DNA from: Streptomyces sp. TLI_053
Lineage (GTDB): Bacteria; Actinomycetota; Actinomycetes; Streptomycetales; Streptomycetaceae
Length of the DNA: 64,000 nt
Assembly: GCF_900105395.1 (NCBI RefSeq)
Contig: NZ_LT629775.1
Span: 8,831,501-8,895,500 of the forward strand
Reading direction: 5' to 3'
The notes beneath the pieces were generated by a model that made no database searches, had not been told where the DNA came from, and saw only the letters and a program-made list of their open reading frames with translations. Made by a program: the position numbers and the translations under genes. The first letter of the stretch is position 1, and the number at the start of each line of letters is the position of its first letter. Shown piece after piece: positions 17,108 through 25,953 of the stretch.

Positions 17108-17448
17108 GGGCCCGACCCTAACCGGTGCACGGGGTTCCGGTCCCGCCCCTGTCCCTTCCCGGTCCCTTCCCGTCCTGCCCCGTTACGGCCCTTCCCGCCG
17201 CCCTTGCCCCGGCCCCCGGGGTCGGCTCTCCGACCCCGGCCCGGCCGGTCGGCCGGAAGCTGCCTTCCGTACCTGTCGTCCCGGAGGCCGCGCGTCCGTA
17301 TGATCTGGGCAGCCCGCCGATCGGGGTGTGCGCCGGGCGGACGTCGAGGGTGCCCGAAGTGGTCCGTTGCGGCCCGCCGTCGGCGGCCGCCGGCCGCCGC
17401 CCGCTGCCGTCCCGCCGGCCTCGAACGGTCCAAGGGAGGCGCAGCGCA
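17108..17448. other. Intergenic region upstream of the deacetylase gene
   Basis: No gene seen. A TATGAT box near 17300 resembles a -10 element, but no matching -35 is obvious. AAGGGAGGC at 17432-17440 is the RBS of the next gene. Confidence 0.4.
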
Positions 17449-18537
17449 GTGCGGTTCGCAGGTGTGGGTCTGACGCGTGAGGGTTACCGGATCGCCGTGG
17501 CGGGCGCCGAGGACGGGCCGTCCGGCGTGGACGGCGTAGGCGGCGGGGCCGGCGGGGGCGGCTCGGACGTGGTCGACGAGGTGTACGAACACTGCTCCCT
17601 GGAACGGCCGTTGGCGCGGCTGGCCGAGCTGGCGGGGCAGTCGCCGGACGGCCTCGCGGTGGTCCTCGACAGCGCCAACGGCATCATGGACGCCCCGCTC
17701 GCCGCCCTCGGCATACCCGTACTCCGCGCCGACCCGCCACTGCTGACCGACGGTCGGACCACCGCGCGCTCCCTCGCCGCGCTCGGCCGCTCCCGTCGCG
17801 GGGCGCTGACGGCACTGCCCCCGGACGGCTGGACCATGGCCGGCCGCGAGGACGGGATCGCCGCCGCGGAGGCGGCCTGCGCGCCGGTCGAGCGCGAACT
17901 CGTCGAGCAGGGAATGCTGTTGGCGGGCGGCGGAGGAGCCGCCCCGCTGGTGGCGCTGACCTTCGACGACGGCCCGCACCCGGAGTACACCCCGCAGGTG
18001 CTGGACGTGCTCGCCCGGTACGACGCGCCCGCCGCGTTCTTCTGCATCGGCCTGCACGCCCTGGCCCACCCCGGGGTCGTCCGCCGGATCGCCGCCGAGG
18101 GCCACCTCCTGGGCAACCACAGCTGGTCCCACGCCTATCTGCCGGACCTCGGCCCGATCGGGCTCCGCGAGCAGCTCGGCTTCACCGCCGACACCCTGGC
18201 CCGCGCCGTCGGGACCACCCGCGCGTCGAGCTGGCTGCGCCCCCCGTACGGCGGCCGAAGCCCCGAACTGCTCCGGGCGGTCGCCGGGATGGGCCTCACC
18301 ACGGTGCTCTGGGACGTCGACGCCAAGGACTGGTCCAGGCCCGGCCCCGGGATCGTGGCGGACCGGGTGCTGCGCGCCGTCGGTCCGGGCTCGGTGGTGC
18401 TGATGCACGACGGCGGTGGCGACCGTTCGCAGACCGTCGCCGCCCTGCCCGGAGTGATCACCGGCCTGCGCCGGCGCGGCTACCGGATCGTCGGCCTCGA
18501 CGAGCTGCTCGCCGCCCGCCCGGCCCGTACCTTCTGA
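17449..18537 (+). CDS. Polysaccharide deacetylase (NodB domain, CE4) with an N-terminal extension
   Basis: The 362-residue protein has all NodB motifs: LTFDDGPHPEY near residue 172 (catalytic base Asp and metal Asp), HSWSH near 223 (metal His), RPPYGGRSPE, DVDAKDW and the terminal VLMHDGGG. CE4 enzymes remove acetyl groups from peptidoglycan, chitin or related glycans with a divalent metal. The first 150 residues are a separate domain (DEVYEHCSLERPLARLAELAGQ) with no signal peptide I can see, unusual for an enzyme acting on wall polymers. GTG 17449 is chosen for the RBS AAGGGAGGC. Confidence 0.88.
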   Translation: MRFAGVGLTREGYRIAVAGAEDGPSGVDGVGGGAGGGGSDVVDEVYEHCSLERPLARLAELAGQSPDGLAVVLDSANGIMDAPLAALGIPVLRADPPLLTDGRTTARSLAALGRSRRGALTALPPDGWTMAGREDGIAAAEAACAPVERELVEQGMLLAGGGGAAPLVALTFDDGPHPEYTPQVLDVLARYDAPAAFFCIGLHALAHPGVVRRIAAEGHLLGNHSWSHAYLPDLGPIGLREQLGFTADTLARAVGTTRASSWLRPPYGGRSPELLRAVAGMGLTTVLWDVDAKDWSRPGPGIVADRVLRAVGPGSVVLMHDGGGDRSQTVAALPGVITGLRRRGYRIVGLDELLAARPARTF

Positions 18538-18657
18538 GTCCCTCCTGGGGAAATGATCTATCATCGGCTGATCGTTCGAAGTCGTCCGATCGGCCCGACG
18601 GAGCGCTCGACGCCCCCGGACCGGGGACGTTCGTACCTCGACCACGGGGGTGGACCC

Positions 18658-19332
18658 ATGCGCGTCACGCTGGCCGAAGAGATCATGCTGCTGTCCCTGG
18701 ACGACGAGAGCGGCCAGGCCAAGGACCGCTGGACGGTCGGCTGGATCGTCGCCGGCGGCCTGCTGCTGGAGCTGGCGCTCGCCGAGCGCGTCCGGGTGGA
18801 CGGCAACCGGGTGGAGGTGGTCGACACCTCCTCGACCGGCGACGCGCTGCTCGACGACCGGCTGGAGGCGATCGCGGCCTGGGCCGGGAGCGCCAGGGCC
18901 GCGACGGTGGCCGCCTGGCTGAGGAAGGACCAGCTGAAGAGCATCGAGGCCACCCTGGCCGGTCTGTGCGCACGCGGCATCGTCACCGAGGAGCGGCACC
19001 GGGCGCTCGGGCTCTTCCCGGTCCGCCGCTTCCCCGAGGCGGACGGCACGGTGGAGCGCGAGCTGCGCGAGCGGCTGAACCGGGTCGTGCTGGAGGACGC
19101 CGAGCCGGACCTGCGGACCGCCGGGCTGATCGGCCTGCTGCACGGCGCGCGGCTGCACCGGCTGGCCTTCCCCGGCGAGCCGCGCAAGCGGGTGGAACCG
19201 AGGATGGCCGCCGTCGCCGAGGGTCAGTGGGCGGCCGAGGCCGTGCAGGACACGATCCGCGCCACCCAGGTCGCGATCATGGCCGCCACCGCGGCGGCGA
19301 GCGCCGCTGCCGCGGCCGCGGCGGTCTCCTGA
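18658..19332 (+). CDS. GPP34 (GOLPH3-like) family protein
   Basis: The 224-residue product begins MRVTLAEEIMLLSLDDESGQ, the usual start of bacterial GPP34 proteins, and continues with AGGLLLELALAERV and VLWLRKD-type elements (AWLRKDQLKSIEATLAGL). Eukaryotic GOLPH3 binds phosphoinositides at the Golgi; the bacterial role is unknown. The alpha-helical C-terminus ends in an Ala-rich tail (ASAAAAAAAV). ATG 18658 is supported by the family start; upstream in-frame residues look non-coding. Confidence 0.88.
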   Translation: MRVTLAEEIMLLSLDDESGQAKDRWTVGWIVAGGLLLELALAERVRVDGNRVEVVDTSSTGDALLDDRLEAIAAWAGSARAATVAAWLRKDQLKSIEATLAGLCARGIVTEERHRALGLFPVRRFPEADGTVERELRERLNRVVLEDAEPDLRTAGLIGLLHGARLHRLAFPGEPRKRVEPRMAAVAEGQWAAEAVQDTIRATQVAIMAATAAASAAAAAAAVS

Positions 19333-19538
19333 CCCCACCCCGCGTCCGCCGAACGAGCCGTGGCCCACCCGGGCGAGGGAACTGACGTCGGCCCCGGGTT
19401 GTCCTGGGAGTGCGGACCCGCGCCGCCGGGAGGTGGTGCGGCTGGGCCGTCCGGGTGGTTGTCACGGGCCCGGCCCGACCGGAGCGAGGGCGACGTCGAA
19501 GCACCAGCGACGAAGGACTCCTCGCAGACGACCGGGAC

Positions 19539-20348
19539 GTGATCGTGGTACTCAGGGCAGGACAGACCGTGTGGGTTCGGCCGGCGGCCGTCGCCGACAG
19601 GAACCGGGTCGCCGAACTCGCGGCGGCCGACCGGCCGTCGGTGCTCTCCGTCCGGCGGACGGCGGCTTCCGGCACAGCTGCGTACGAGGGCCGCCAGTGC
19701 GTTCTCGTGGCCCACGACGGCTCCGGGCAGGTCGTGGGCGCGATGGCGCTCGACCGCCACCCCGGCCCCGGTTCGCGCGCCGGAGAGCTGATGTGGCTGC
19801 ACTGCCGCGAGAATCCCGTTGTCGCGGCGGCCCTGCTGAGAACCGCTCTGGAACGGAGCGCGGGCCTCGGTACCGTGACCGCCTTCGGCCGTGCCACCCC
19901 GTGGCCGCCGCACCTTCCGGGCGTGCCGCTCCACAACCGGCCCGTCACCACCGAGGCACTCGCCGCGGCGGGCTTCCGTACCCGTCACCAGTGGCTCCTC
20001 CTGCACCGGCCCGTCGCCCCGGTCGCCCCCGTGGCCGCTGTCGCCCCGGTCACCCGCGTGGCCCCCGGGGAACGCGGCGCGACCGGTGGCCCTTCGGCCT
20101 GCCCCGTGCCCTGGATCACCCCTGACGGCACCCTCCACAGCACGAGTGCCGTTCCCCGTCCCTCGCCGCCCGCCGATGCCCGCCAGCACCTGTTGCACCG
20201 CTCGCTGGCGGCCCTCGACCGGGCCGGTGTGTGCGAGGCGCTGGCCACAGTCGACCTGCTCGAGCCCGATGCCCCGGCACAGTGCGGCGCGCTCGGCCGG
20301 GCGGGATTCGAGGAGGTCGATCTGCTGCGCTCCTTCGTCCTGGCCTGA
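19539..20348 (+). CDS. GNAT-like acetyltransferase-related protein
   Basis: The N-terminal VRPAAVADRNRVAELAAADRP and QCVLVAHDGSGQVVGAMALDRHP match the first strands of GNAT folds, while the CoA loop is weak. The protein (about 269 residues) has a low-complexity hinge of alternating VAPV units near residue 165-185 and a second part ending in CGALGRAGFEEVDLLRSFVLA, like the GxGF end of a GNAT. It may be a degenerate tandem GNAT. GTG 19539 is the most economical start, but GTG codons nearby leave it open. It is 206 bp downstream of GPP34. Confidence 0.55.
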   Translation: MIVVLRAGQTVWVRPAAVADRNRVAELAAADRPSVLSVRRTAASGTAAYEGRQCVLVAHDGSGQVVGAMALDRHPGPGSRAGELMWLHCRENPVVAAALLRTALERSAGLGTVTAFGRATPWPPHLPGVPLHNRPVTTEALAAAGFRTRHQWLLLHRPVAPVAPVAAVAPVTRVAPGERGATGGPSACPVPWITPDGTLHSTSAVPRPSPPADARQHLLHRSLAALDRAGVCEALATVDLLEPDAPAQCGALGRAGFEEVDLLRSFVLA

Positions 20349-20498
20349 TGACACCGTGCTCCGGTGGTCGTCCCGGTACCGGGCCGGGCGAGTGACCCTG
20401 TGGCATGTCGGCAGCCGTGACGACCGAGGATGTGTGTCCCTTGGGGCAGCGGATCCGCACCCGGCGGGTCCCGCTTCCGATCGGAAGGAACAAACCTC

Positions 20499-21386
20499 GT
20501 GCGTATGCGCATGACGGCAGTCCTGGTCGCCACGGCGACCGCAGCCGCCCTCGGCCTCACCCTCGCGCCCGGCGCCACCGCGCAGAGCGTCCCGGAAGGG
20601 AAGGTCTGGGAGAAGCTCTACGCGGTCGGCCTGACCGACGACCAGCGTCTGGTCGACTTCCCGGTGGTCCACCCCGACCACGTGCACGTCATCGGCGCCG
20701 TCTTTGGCCTGAACGGTGACACCCGCCTGGTCGGCATCGACTACCGGGTCCAGAACCACGCCCTGTACGGCGTCGGCGACCGCGGCGGCATCTACACCCT
20801 CGACGACACAAGCGGCTGCGCCACCAAGGTCTCCCAGCTGACCGTCGCGCTCCAGGGCACCTGGTTCGGCGTCGACTTCAACCCCGCCGCCAACCGGCTG
20901 CGGATCGTCTCCGACACCGGCCAGAACCTGCGGCACAACATCGACGACCCGATGGGCACCCCGGCCGCCGGCACCACCGTCGCCGACGGGACGCTGACCA
21001 ACCTCCCCGTCCCCCCGGCCACCACCGGCACCACCGCCCTCGGTGTCACCGCCGCCGCCTACACCAACAACGACCTCGACGCGGCCACCGCCACCAGCCT
21101 GTTCGACCTCGACACCAGCAACGACCGGGTCTCCCTGCAGTCCCCGGCCAACACCGGCACCCTCGCCCCCACCGGCAAGTTCGGCGTCGATGCCGCGCCC
21201 GACGCCGGCTTCGACATCTACTACTCCACCAAGCAGGGCATGAACTACGGCTACGCCGCGCTGGACGTCGCGGGGACCCGGTCGCTGTACCGGGTGGACG
21301 TGCTGACCGGTCGGGCCACCGGCCTGGGCGCGTTCCCCGCCTCCTCGCACGTCACCGACCTCGCGCTGCCGCTCGACCAGGACTGA
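20499..21386 (+). CDS. Secreted DUF4394 (beta-propeller-like) protein
   Basis: The 295-residue product has a signal peptide (RMTAVLVATATAAALGLTLAPGATA) and then the DUF4394 signature: LYAVGLTDDQRLVDF, RLVGIDYRVQNHALYGVGDRGGIYTLDD, WFGVDFNPAANRLRIVSDTGQNLRHNID. DUF4394 proteins are predicted extracellular repeat proteins of unknown role. GTG 20499 with GGAAGGA 10 nt upstream is chosen; ATG codons two and four residues in are alternatives. A hairpin follows the stop. Confidence 0.88.
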   Translation: MRMRMTAVLVATATAAALGLTLAPGATAQSVPEGKVWEKLYAVGLTDDQRLVDFPVVHPDHVHVIGAVFGLNGDTRLVGIDYRVQNHALYGVGDRGGIYTLDDTSGCATKVSQLTVALQGTWFGVDFNPAANRLRIVSDTGQNLRHNIDDPMGTPAAGTTVADGTLTNLPVPPATTGTTALGVTAAAYTNNDLDAATATSLFDLDTSNDRVSLQSPANTGTLAPTGKFGVDAAPDAGFDIYYSTKQGMNYGYAALDVAGTRSLYRVDVLTGRATGLGAFPASSHVTDLALPLDQD

Positions 21387-21434
21387 CCGCTCCCTTTCCC
21401 GCACCCCGTAGCCGGGGGACAGGGGTAACAGGGA

Positions 21435-21475
21435 GCGGGAGCCGCACGTCCTTCACCAGTGGAGGCGGCTCCCGC
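21435..21475. terminator. 11-bp hairpin terminator
   Basis: GCGGGAGCCGC (21435-21445) pairs with GCGGCTCCCGC (21465-21475), loop 19 nt, after the DUF4394 gene. The following 280 bp to the P450 start hold no gene that I can support. Confidence 0.6.
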
Positions 21476-21754
21476 CGTTGCGCCGGCACGGCCTGGAAGT
21501 CCCGCCGGACGCATCCTGTATTCGCCGCCCCGCCCCGCCCGGACTGCCGTTATCACCCGCACGGCCCAACATCGCCGCGTACGGCGACGACCGGGACGCA
21601 CCACGGCCGTCCGCGGTCGGGTCCCGTCGGAGAGTCGTACCGGAGAGTCCCGCCGGAGAGTGCCGCCGGGAGAGTGCCTCCGTGCCCCGGAAGGCGTTGC
21701 GACCGGCCGCGCCGGGCTCGCCACCCGCGCGGGTACTGTCGTCCGCGCCCGGCC

Positions 21755-23152
21755 GTGTCTACCCTGCTGTACGTGTCCTCGTCCGCGCGGGATGCCGCGC
21801 CCCCCGCCTACGTCCACGCGAGCCTGCCCGGGGCGGTGCCGCTGCTCGGGCACCTGCCCGCGCTGGTGCGCGACCCGGCCGCGCTGCTGGCCGGGCTGCA
21901 CCGGCACGGCGACCTGGTGGACCTCCGCCTGGGACCGAACCGGCTGGTGGTGCCCTGCCATCCGGAGCTGCTGCGGCAGGTCTACGCCGACGACCGCACC
22001 TTCGACAAGGGCGGCCCGATCTACGGGCGCTTCCGGGAGATCCTCGGCAACGGGGTGGCGACCTGCGCCCACGCCGACCACCGCCGCCAACGCCGGATGC
22101 TGCAACCGGAGTTCCGGCCCGACCGGATCGCCGCGTACGCGGAGGTGATGACCCGGGAGGCGGCGCTGCTCGCCGACTCCTGGCGGCCCGGCGAGGTGGT
22201 GGACGTCTTCCCGTCCTGCTACCGCTTCACCCTGCGGGTGGTGACGCGCACCCTGCTCGGCACCGAGGTGCCGGACGTCCTGGCCGGCCGGCTCCAGCGG
22301 GCCTTCGAGACCGCGTTCGCCGGAGCCCTGCGACGGGTGGTCCGGCTGCCCGCCGGCCCCGGCTACCGGGCGGCCGTGCGCACCCTGCGGAGCACCGTCA
22401 ACGAGCTGGTGCGCGACCACCGGGCGCACGGCACCGACCGCACCGGCCTGCTCGCGGGCCTGGTCGCCGCCCGCGACGAGGACGGCACGGCCCTGTCCGA
22501 CGCCGAACTGCACGACCAGGTCGTCGCCATGCTGCTCGCCGGCACCGAGACCACCGCCTCCCAGCTCTCCTGGACCCTGCGCCTGCTGACCGCCCGTCCC
22601 GACGTCCTCGCCGCCCTGCACCGCGAGCTCGACGAGGTGCTGCCGGACGGCCGGGCCGCCCGGTTCGCCGACCTGCACCGGCTGCCGTACACCGGGCGGG
22701 TGCTGACCGAGGCCCTGCGGCTGTACCCGCCGGGCTGGGTCCTGCTGCGCACCTGCACCCGGACCGTCGAACTCGGCGGCCGCACCCTGCCGCGCGGCAC
22801 CCAGGTGGTGCTCAGCCCCTATGTCGCCCACCACCACTCCGGGATCTTCGCCGACCCGGCCCGCTTCGACCCGGACCGCTGGCTGCCCGAGCGGGCCGCC
22901 GCGCTCCCGCGCTGGGCCTTCGCCGGCTTCGCCAACGGCCCCCGCCAGTGCCTGGGCGCGGACTTCGCCCGCACCGAGGCCGCCATCGCGCTGGCCACCC
23001 TGCTGGCACGCCGACGCCCCGTCGCGCTGTCCGGCCGCCGACGCACCGACGACCGCCCGGTGCGCCTGACCACCGTCCTGCGGCCGCACCGGCTGCGCCT
23101 GCGGGTGCTCGACCGCCGCCCGACGGGCACCCCCGGCCGGCCGGGGGCCTGA
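21755..23152 (+). CDS. Cytochrome P450, terpenoid-oxygenase-like
   Basis: This 465-residue P450 is of the longer type (class II-like core): I-helix MLLAGTETTASQLSW, K-helix EALR in LTEALRLYPPGWVLLR, PERF-like DPARFDPDRWLPE, and haem loop FANGPRQCLGADFA with the thiolate Cys. The LYPPGW segment and overall layout recall actinomycete sesquiterpene oxygenases such as the pentalenene oxidase type. No terpene cyclase gene is adjacent, so the substrate is unknown. GTG 21755 is the most likely start; a second GTG 18 bases later is an alternative. Confidence 0.92.
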   Translation: MSTLLYVSSSARDAAPPAYVHASLPGAVPLLGHLPALVRDPAALLAGLHRHGDLVDLRLGPNRLVVPCHPELLRQVYADDRTFDKGGPIYGRFREILGNGVATCAHADHRRQRRMLQPEFRPDRIAAYAEVMTREAALLADSWRPGEVVDVFPSCYRFTLRVVTRTLLGTEVPDVLAGRLQRAFETAFAGALRRVVRLPAGPGYRAAVRTLRSTVNELVRDHRAHGTDRTGLLAGLVAARDEDGTALSDAELHDQVVAMLLAGTETTASQLSWTLRLLTARPDVLAALHRELDEVLPDGRAARFADLHRLPYTGRVLTEALRLYPPGWVLLRTCTRTVELGGRTLPRGTQVVLSPYVAHHHSGIFADPARFDPDRWLPERAAALPRWAFAGFANGPRQCLGADFARTEAAIALATLLARRRPVALSGRRRTDDRPVRLTTVLRPHRLRLRVLDRRPTGTPGRPGA

Positions 23153-23158
23153 CGCGGT

Positions 23159-23190
23159 GGAGCCCCCGCCCCGGCGGGCGCGGGGGCTCC
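23159..23190. terminator. Convergent 11-bp hairpin terminator
   Basis: GGAGCCCCCGC (23159-23169) and GCGGGGGCTCC (23180-23190), loop 10 nt, separate the P450 stop from the stop of the secreted protein on the other strand. Confidence 0.85.
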
Positions 23191-23204
23191 GGGAGCCGCT
23201 GCCG

Positions 23205-23645
23205 TCAGTGCGAGTTGGTGTACGCGTAGCCGCCGGTGCTCCAGTTGTAGATGGCGAGCTTGATCGTCTTGCCGGCGTCGGAGCGTCCGAGGTCGAGGGC
23301 GCCCCACTGCCCGTTGTGCTCGTCGATGGTGGCGGGGACACCGGCCCAGTCCCAGCCGCTCCCGTTCCAGGTCAGGATCCACAGGTTCTGGCCCTGGTGG
23401 AAGGTGTTGAGGAACGCGTCGATGTACTCGTGGCCGTCGCTGCCCCAGTAGACGTTCATCTGCGCGTACGCCTCACTGGTGCTCACCGCGTCGCACCAGT
23501 GGTACTTGCTGCTCGCACAGGCGACCTGGTAGTCGGCCCGCCCGGTGGCGGCGGAGGCCGGTCCGGCGGCGGTGAGGGTGGTGCCGACGAGGGCCGCGCC
23601 GGCCGCGAGAGCGGTCAGGGCCTTGCGGGCGTAGGGGATGGGCAT
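23205..23645 (-). CDS. Small secreted protein, unknown function
   Basis: 146 residues with a clear Sec signal (RKALTALAAGAALVGTTLTAAGPASA). The mature part has two Cys close together (VACASSKYHWCDAV) and is rich in Trp, Tyr and Asn (LWILTWNGSGWDWAGV, LAIYNWSTGGYAYTN), suggesting a compact beta-fold with surface aromatic residues, perhaps sugar or wall binding. ATG 23645 has AGGAGAACAGCC directly upstream. No family recognised. Confidence 0.8.
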   Translation of the reverse strand: MPIPYARKALTALAAGAALVGTTLTAAGPASAATGRADYQVACASSKYHWCDAVSTSEAYAQMNVYWGSDGHEYIDAFLNTFHQGQNLWILTWNGSGWDWAGVPATIDEHNGQWGALDLGRSDAGKTIKLAIYNWSTGGYAYTNSH

Positions 23646-23868
23646 GGCTGTTCTCCTGTCGGATGTGAGGAACGCGCCTGGCCGTGGTGCCGCCGACCAG
23701 GAGAGCAGGCGCCGGCCGCTGTCGGGGCTGTCAAGGGGGCCCGTGCGGCGGGTATGTCCGGCGCGGGCGGGGTCGGGGGCCGGGCGCCGCGTCTTGACAC
23801 CCGGAAGCCCCGGCGCGGGTCCCGTCGGTACCTGGCCTCCGGTACCGGATGCCGGTACCTTCATGGTC

Positions 23869-24108
23869 ATGCCAGCCTTGAACGTCTCCTTCACGGAGGC
23901 CGAGCTGACCCGGATCCGTCGGGCCGCGGCGGCCGCCGGACTCCCGGTCAAGCGCTTCGTCCACACCGCCGCCCTCGACCGGGCGCTGGCCGTCACCCTG
24001 GAGGCGGGCTACCGGGACATGAGCCGCAGGCTCGGGCGTTCCGAGGAGACGGCGCTCGCCGACCGGGCCACCTACTTCGCCGTCAGCGCCATGGAGGGGG
24101 ACCTGTGA
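23869..24108 (+). CDS. Putative antitoxin (ribbon-helix-helix-like) of a MazF-type pair
   Basis: 79 residues: NVSFTEAELTRIRRAAAAAGLPVKRFV is a short strand followed by two helices, as in RHH antitoxins, and the rest is a toxin-binding-like tail. The stop overlaps the GTG of the MazF/PemK-like gene (GTGA), the usual antitoxin-first order. Another in-frame ATG lies six bases upstream. In such systems the antitoxin binds its own promoter with the toxin; no operator is evident here. Confidence 0.7.
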   Translation: MPALNVSFTEAELTRIRRAAAAAGLPVKRFVHTAALDRALAVTLEAGYRDMSRRLGRSEETALADRATYFAVSAMEGDL

Positions 24109-24431
24109 CCTCCCTGCGACGCGGGGACGTGATCGTCGTCGGGCGCGACGGCATGGGCGGGATGTGGGTGGTGATCTCCAACGACGCCCGCAACGCCGTC
24201 CTGGACACCGTCGTCGTCGCGCAGATCGGCACCGGCTCCGACGAGTGGCCCACCGCCGTGTCCATCGGTGAGCACCAGGGGTGCGCGGTGGACGGCGTCG
24301 CCGGGCACGTGCTGGCCGACTTCGTGACCACGATCCGCCCCGGCCTCTACGACGTCGAGGTGCAGGAGAAGCGGCTCGACGAGCGGACCATGCACGCCGT
24401 CAGTGAGCGGCTGCGCCTCGCCCTGCCCTGA
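24105..24431 (+). CDS. MazF/PemK-like toxin (type II toxin-antitoxin)
   Basis: 108 residues: LRRGDVIVVGRDGMGGMWVVISNDARNAVLDTVVVAQIG follows the MazF pattern (rGdi..v......rp.vVisnd..N....v.v..i). MazF toxins cut mRNA at short sequences. The conserved first-strand RGD and the V(I/V)S(N/D)D element are present. GTG start overlaps the antitoxin stop, implying tight coupling. Length is normal for the family. Confidence 0.75.
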   Translation: MTSLRRGDVIVVGRDGMGGMWVVISNDARNAVLDTVVVAQIGTGSDEWPTAVSIGEHQGCAVDGVAGHVLADFVTTIRPGLYDVEVQEKRLDERTMHAVSERLRLALP

Positions 24432-24449
24432 GCCGGGCCGGGCAGCGCG

Positions 24450-24555
24450 CCCTGCGGCGCGGGTCCGGACACGGGGAGTGGAGTGCCGTGCGGCGCCGGT
24501 CCGGACACGGGCAGGGAGCCGCCCTGCGGCGCGGGTCTGGACACGGGCAGGGGAG
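24450..24555. repeat. Three copies of an about 37-bp direct repeat
   Basis: The core TGCGGCGCGGGTCCGGACACGG recurs three times with small changes between the toxin gene and the next gene. Each core contains the palindrome-like TCCGGA. Function unknown. Confidence 0.65.
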
Positions 24556-24574
24556 TGCGCCAGTGTTCTCCCCC

Positions 24575-25393
24575 ATGACTTCTCAGCTCCCCGCGCAGGG
24601 GCCCGGCGCCGAGCGCGGCGCGCTGTTCGACGCGGTCACCGAGGTCGGTGACGCGGCCGTCGCCCTGCTCGCCGACTGCCGCGGCGCCACCCCGATCCCC
24701 GGTGCGCGGTGGACGGTCGCCGAGGCGGCCGCGCACCTGGCGATGGCCAACGAGCTGATGGCGGAACTCGCGGCCGGCGCGGACCGGCCCTACGGGGACG
24801 GCACCCCCGGCTCGCTGGCGGCGGCCAACGAGGCCTCGCTGGCCGCACGTCCGGAGCGGGACCCGACCGTGCTCGGCGCGGAGATCGCCCGGCAGGCCCG
24901 GCGGTTCACCGCGGCGGCCGGCCACCGCGACGGCGGGGAGGCGGTCCTGACACCGCTGGGCCGCATGGACCTGGACACCCTCGGTGCCTACCTGCTGACC
25001 CACATGCTGGGCCACCTCTACGACATCGCCGTCGCGCTCGGGCGGCCGCACCCGATCGACCGGCGGCGGGTCGGGCTGACGATGCCCTTCCTGCGGACGG
25101 CCATGCCGCTGGTGGTGGACGCCCGCGCGGCGGCCGGCCACAGCGCCTGCTACCGCCTGCGGGTGCGGGGTCTGGACGGCTTCGCGGTGACCTTCACGGA
25201 CGGTGCGGCCGTGGTGAGCCAGGAGCCGCCGCGCCGTCCGGACTGCACCGTCCTCACCGAACCGGTCGCGTTCCTCCTGATCGCGCTGGGCCGTTTCACC
25301 GCCACCGACGCGCTCCGCCGGGGCAAGGTGCTGGCCTGGGGCCGTCGGCCGTGGCTGGCCTCCTCCTTCCCCGGGCTGTTCAGCGCCCCCTGA
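24575..25393 (+). CDS. Maleylpyruvate isomerase-type (DinB-like) protein with SCP2 domain
   Basis: The 272-residue protein has an N-terminal mycothiol-dependent DinB-like four-helix domain (PIPGARWTVAEAAAHLAMANELM with a metal-type His; LLTHMLGHLYDIAVALGRPHPI with two more His), then a C-terminal SCP2 sterol-carrier-like domain (CTVLTEPVAFLLIALGRFTATDAL). The three His residues would bind the divalent metal. Relatives use mycothiol to isomerise or detoxify; the substrate is unknown. ATG 24575 is the first start after the tandem repeats. Confidence 0.85.
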   Translation: MTSQLPAQGPGAERGALFDAVTEVGDAAVALLADCRGATPIPGARWTVAEAAAHLAMANELMAELAAGADRPYGDGTPGSLAAANEASLAARPERDPTVLGAEIARQARRFTAAAGHRDGGEAVLTPLGRMDLDTLGAYLLTHMLGHLYDIAVALGRPHPIDRRRVGLTMPFLRTAMPLVVDARAAAGHSACYRLRVRGLDGFAVTFTDGAAVVSQEPPRRPDCTVLTEPVAFLLIALGRFTATDALRRGKVLAWGRRPWLASSFPGLFSAP

Positions 25394-25560
25394 GGGCGCT
25401 GCCCGGCAGGGCGTCCGGAGTCCGTATTCGACGGTGCTCGAAGGCCTTTGTCCGGCCGAACTCCGTACACGGAGACTGATGTTGCCGACCCCGCCCCGGC
25501 GCTCGTCCGGGGCGCGGGGTCAGTGCCGTGACCATCGGATCCCGTTCTGGAGGAGTTCCC

Positions 25561-25890
25561 ATGAGCCGTTCTTCCTCGCTCCGTCTGCGCGCCACCGTCG
25601 TCGCGGTCGCGGCCTCGGCCTGCCTGCTCGGCGGTGTCGCCGCCGCCGAGGCCTCCCCTGCGGCCCCCGCCGGGGTGTCCGCGATCGCCGCGACCGAGAT
25701 GGCGACGTTCACCGGCAGCGGGACCGGCGGCACGCAGTCCTCGGCGATCACCAGCGCGGCCAACGTGGCCTTCGCGAACGCCCAGCGGGCCGGCTGGCAG
25801 CGGAGCCAGTGCTACCTGCGCGCCTCCGACGTCCGGGCGACCGGCAGCGGCTGGTTCACCGCCGTCGCCGAGGTCTTCTGCCAGCGCTGA
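25561..25890 (+). CDS. Small secreted protein, unknown function (paralogue of the next gene)
   Basis: 109 residues with a Sec signal (LRLRATVVAVAASACLLGGVAAAEA). The mature part has ATFTGSGTGGTQSSAITSAANVAFANAQRAGW and two Cys at the end (SQCYLRA, EVFCQR). The pattern FTGS ... A..A...A ... two Cys is shared with the next gene, so they look like a tandem duplicate that diverged. GGAGGAG-like RBS (GGAGGAGTTCCC) lies before the ATG. Confidence 0.75.
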   Translation: MSRSSSLRLRATVVAVAASACLLGGVAAAEASPAAPAGVSAIAATEMATFTGSGTGGTQSSAITSAANVAFANAQRAGWQRSQCYLRASDVRATGSGWFTAVAEVFCQR

Positions 25891-25953
25891 CCCGCGCCGA
25901 CCCGACCCTGACCCACCCCGATGTCCACCGAGAAGGAAAGTGGGACCACAGAG

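Noticed and set aside
19224..21404. Minus-strand frame across the GPP34, GNAT-like and DUF4394 genes
   Set aside because: It spans three well-supported forward genes and their gaps, which only high GC makes possible.
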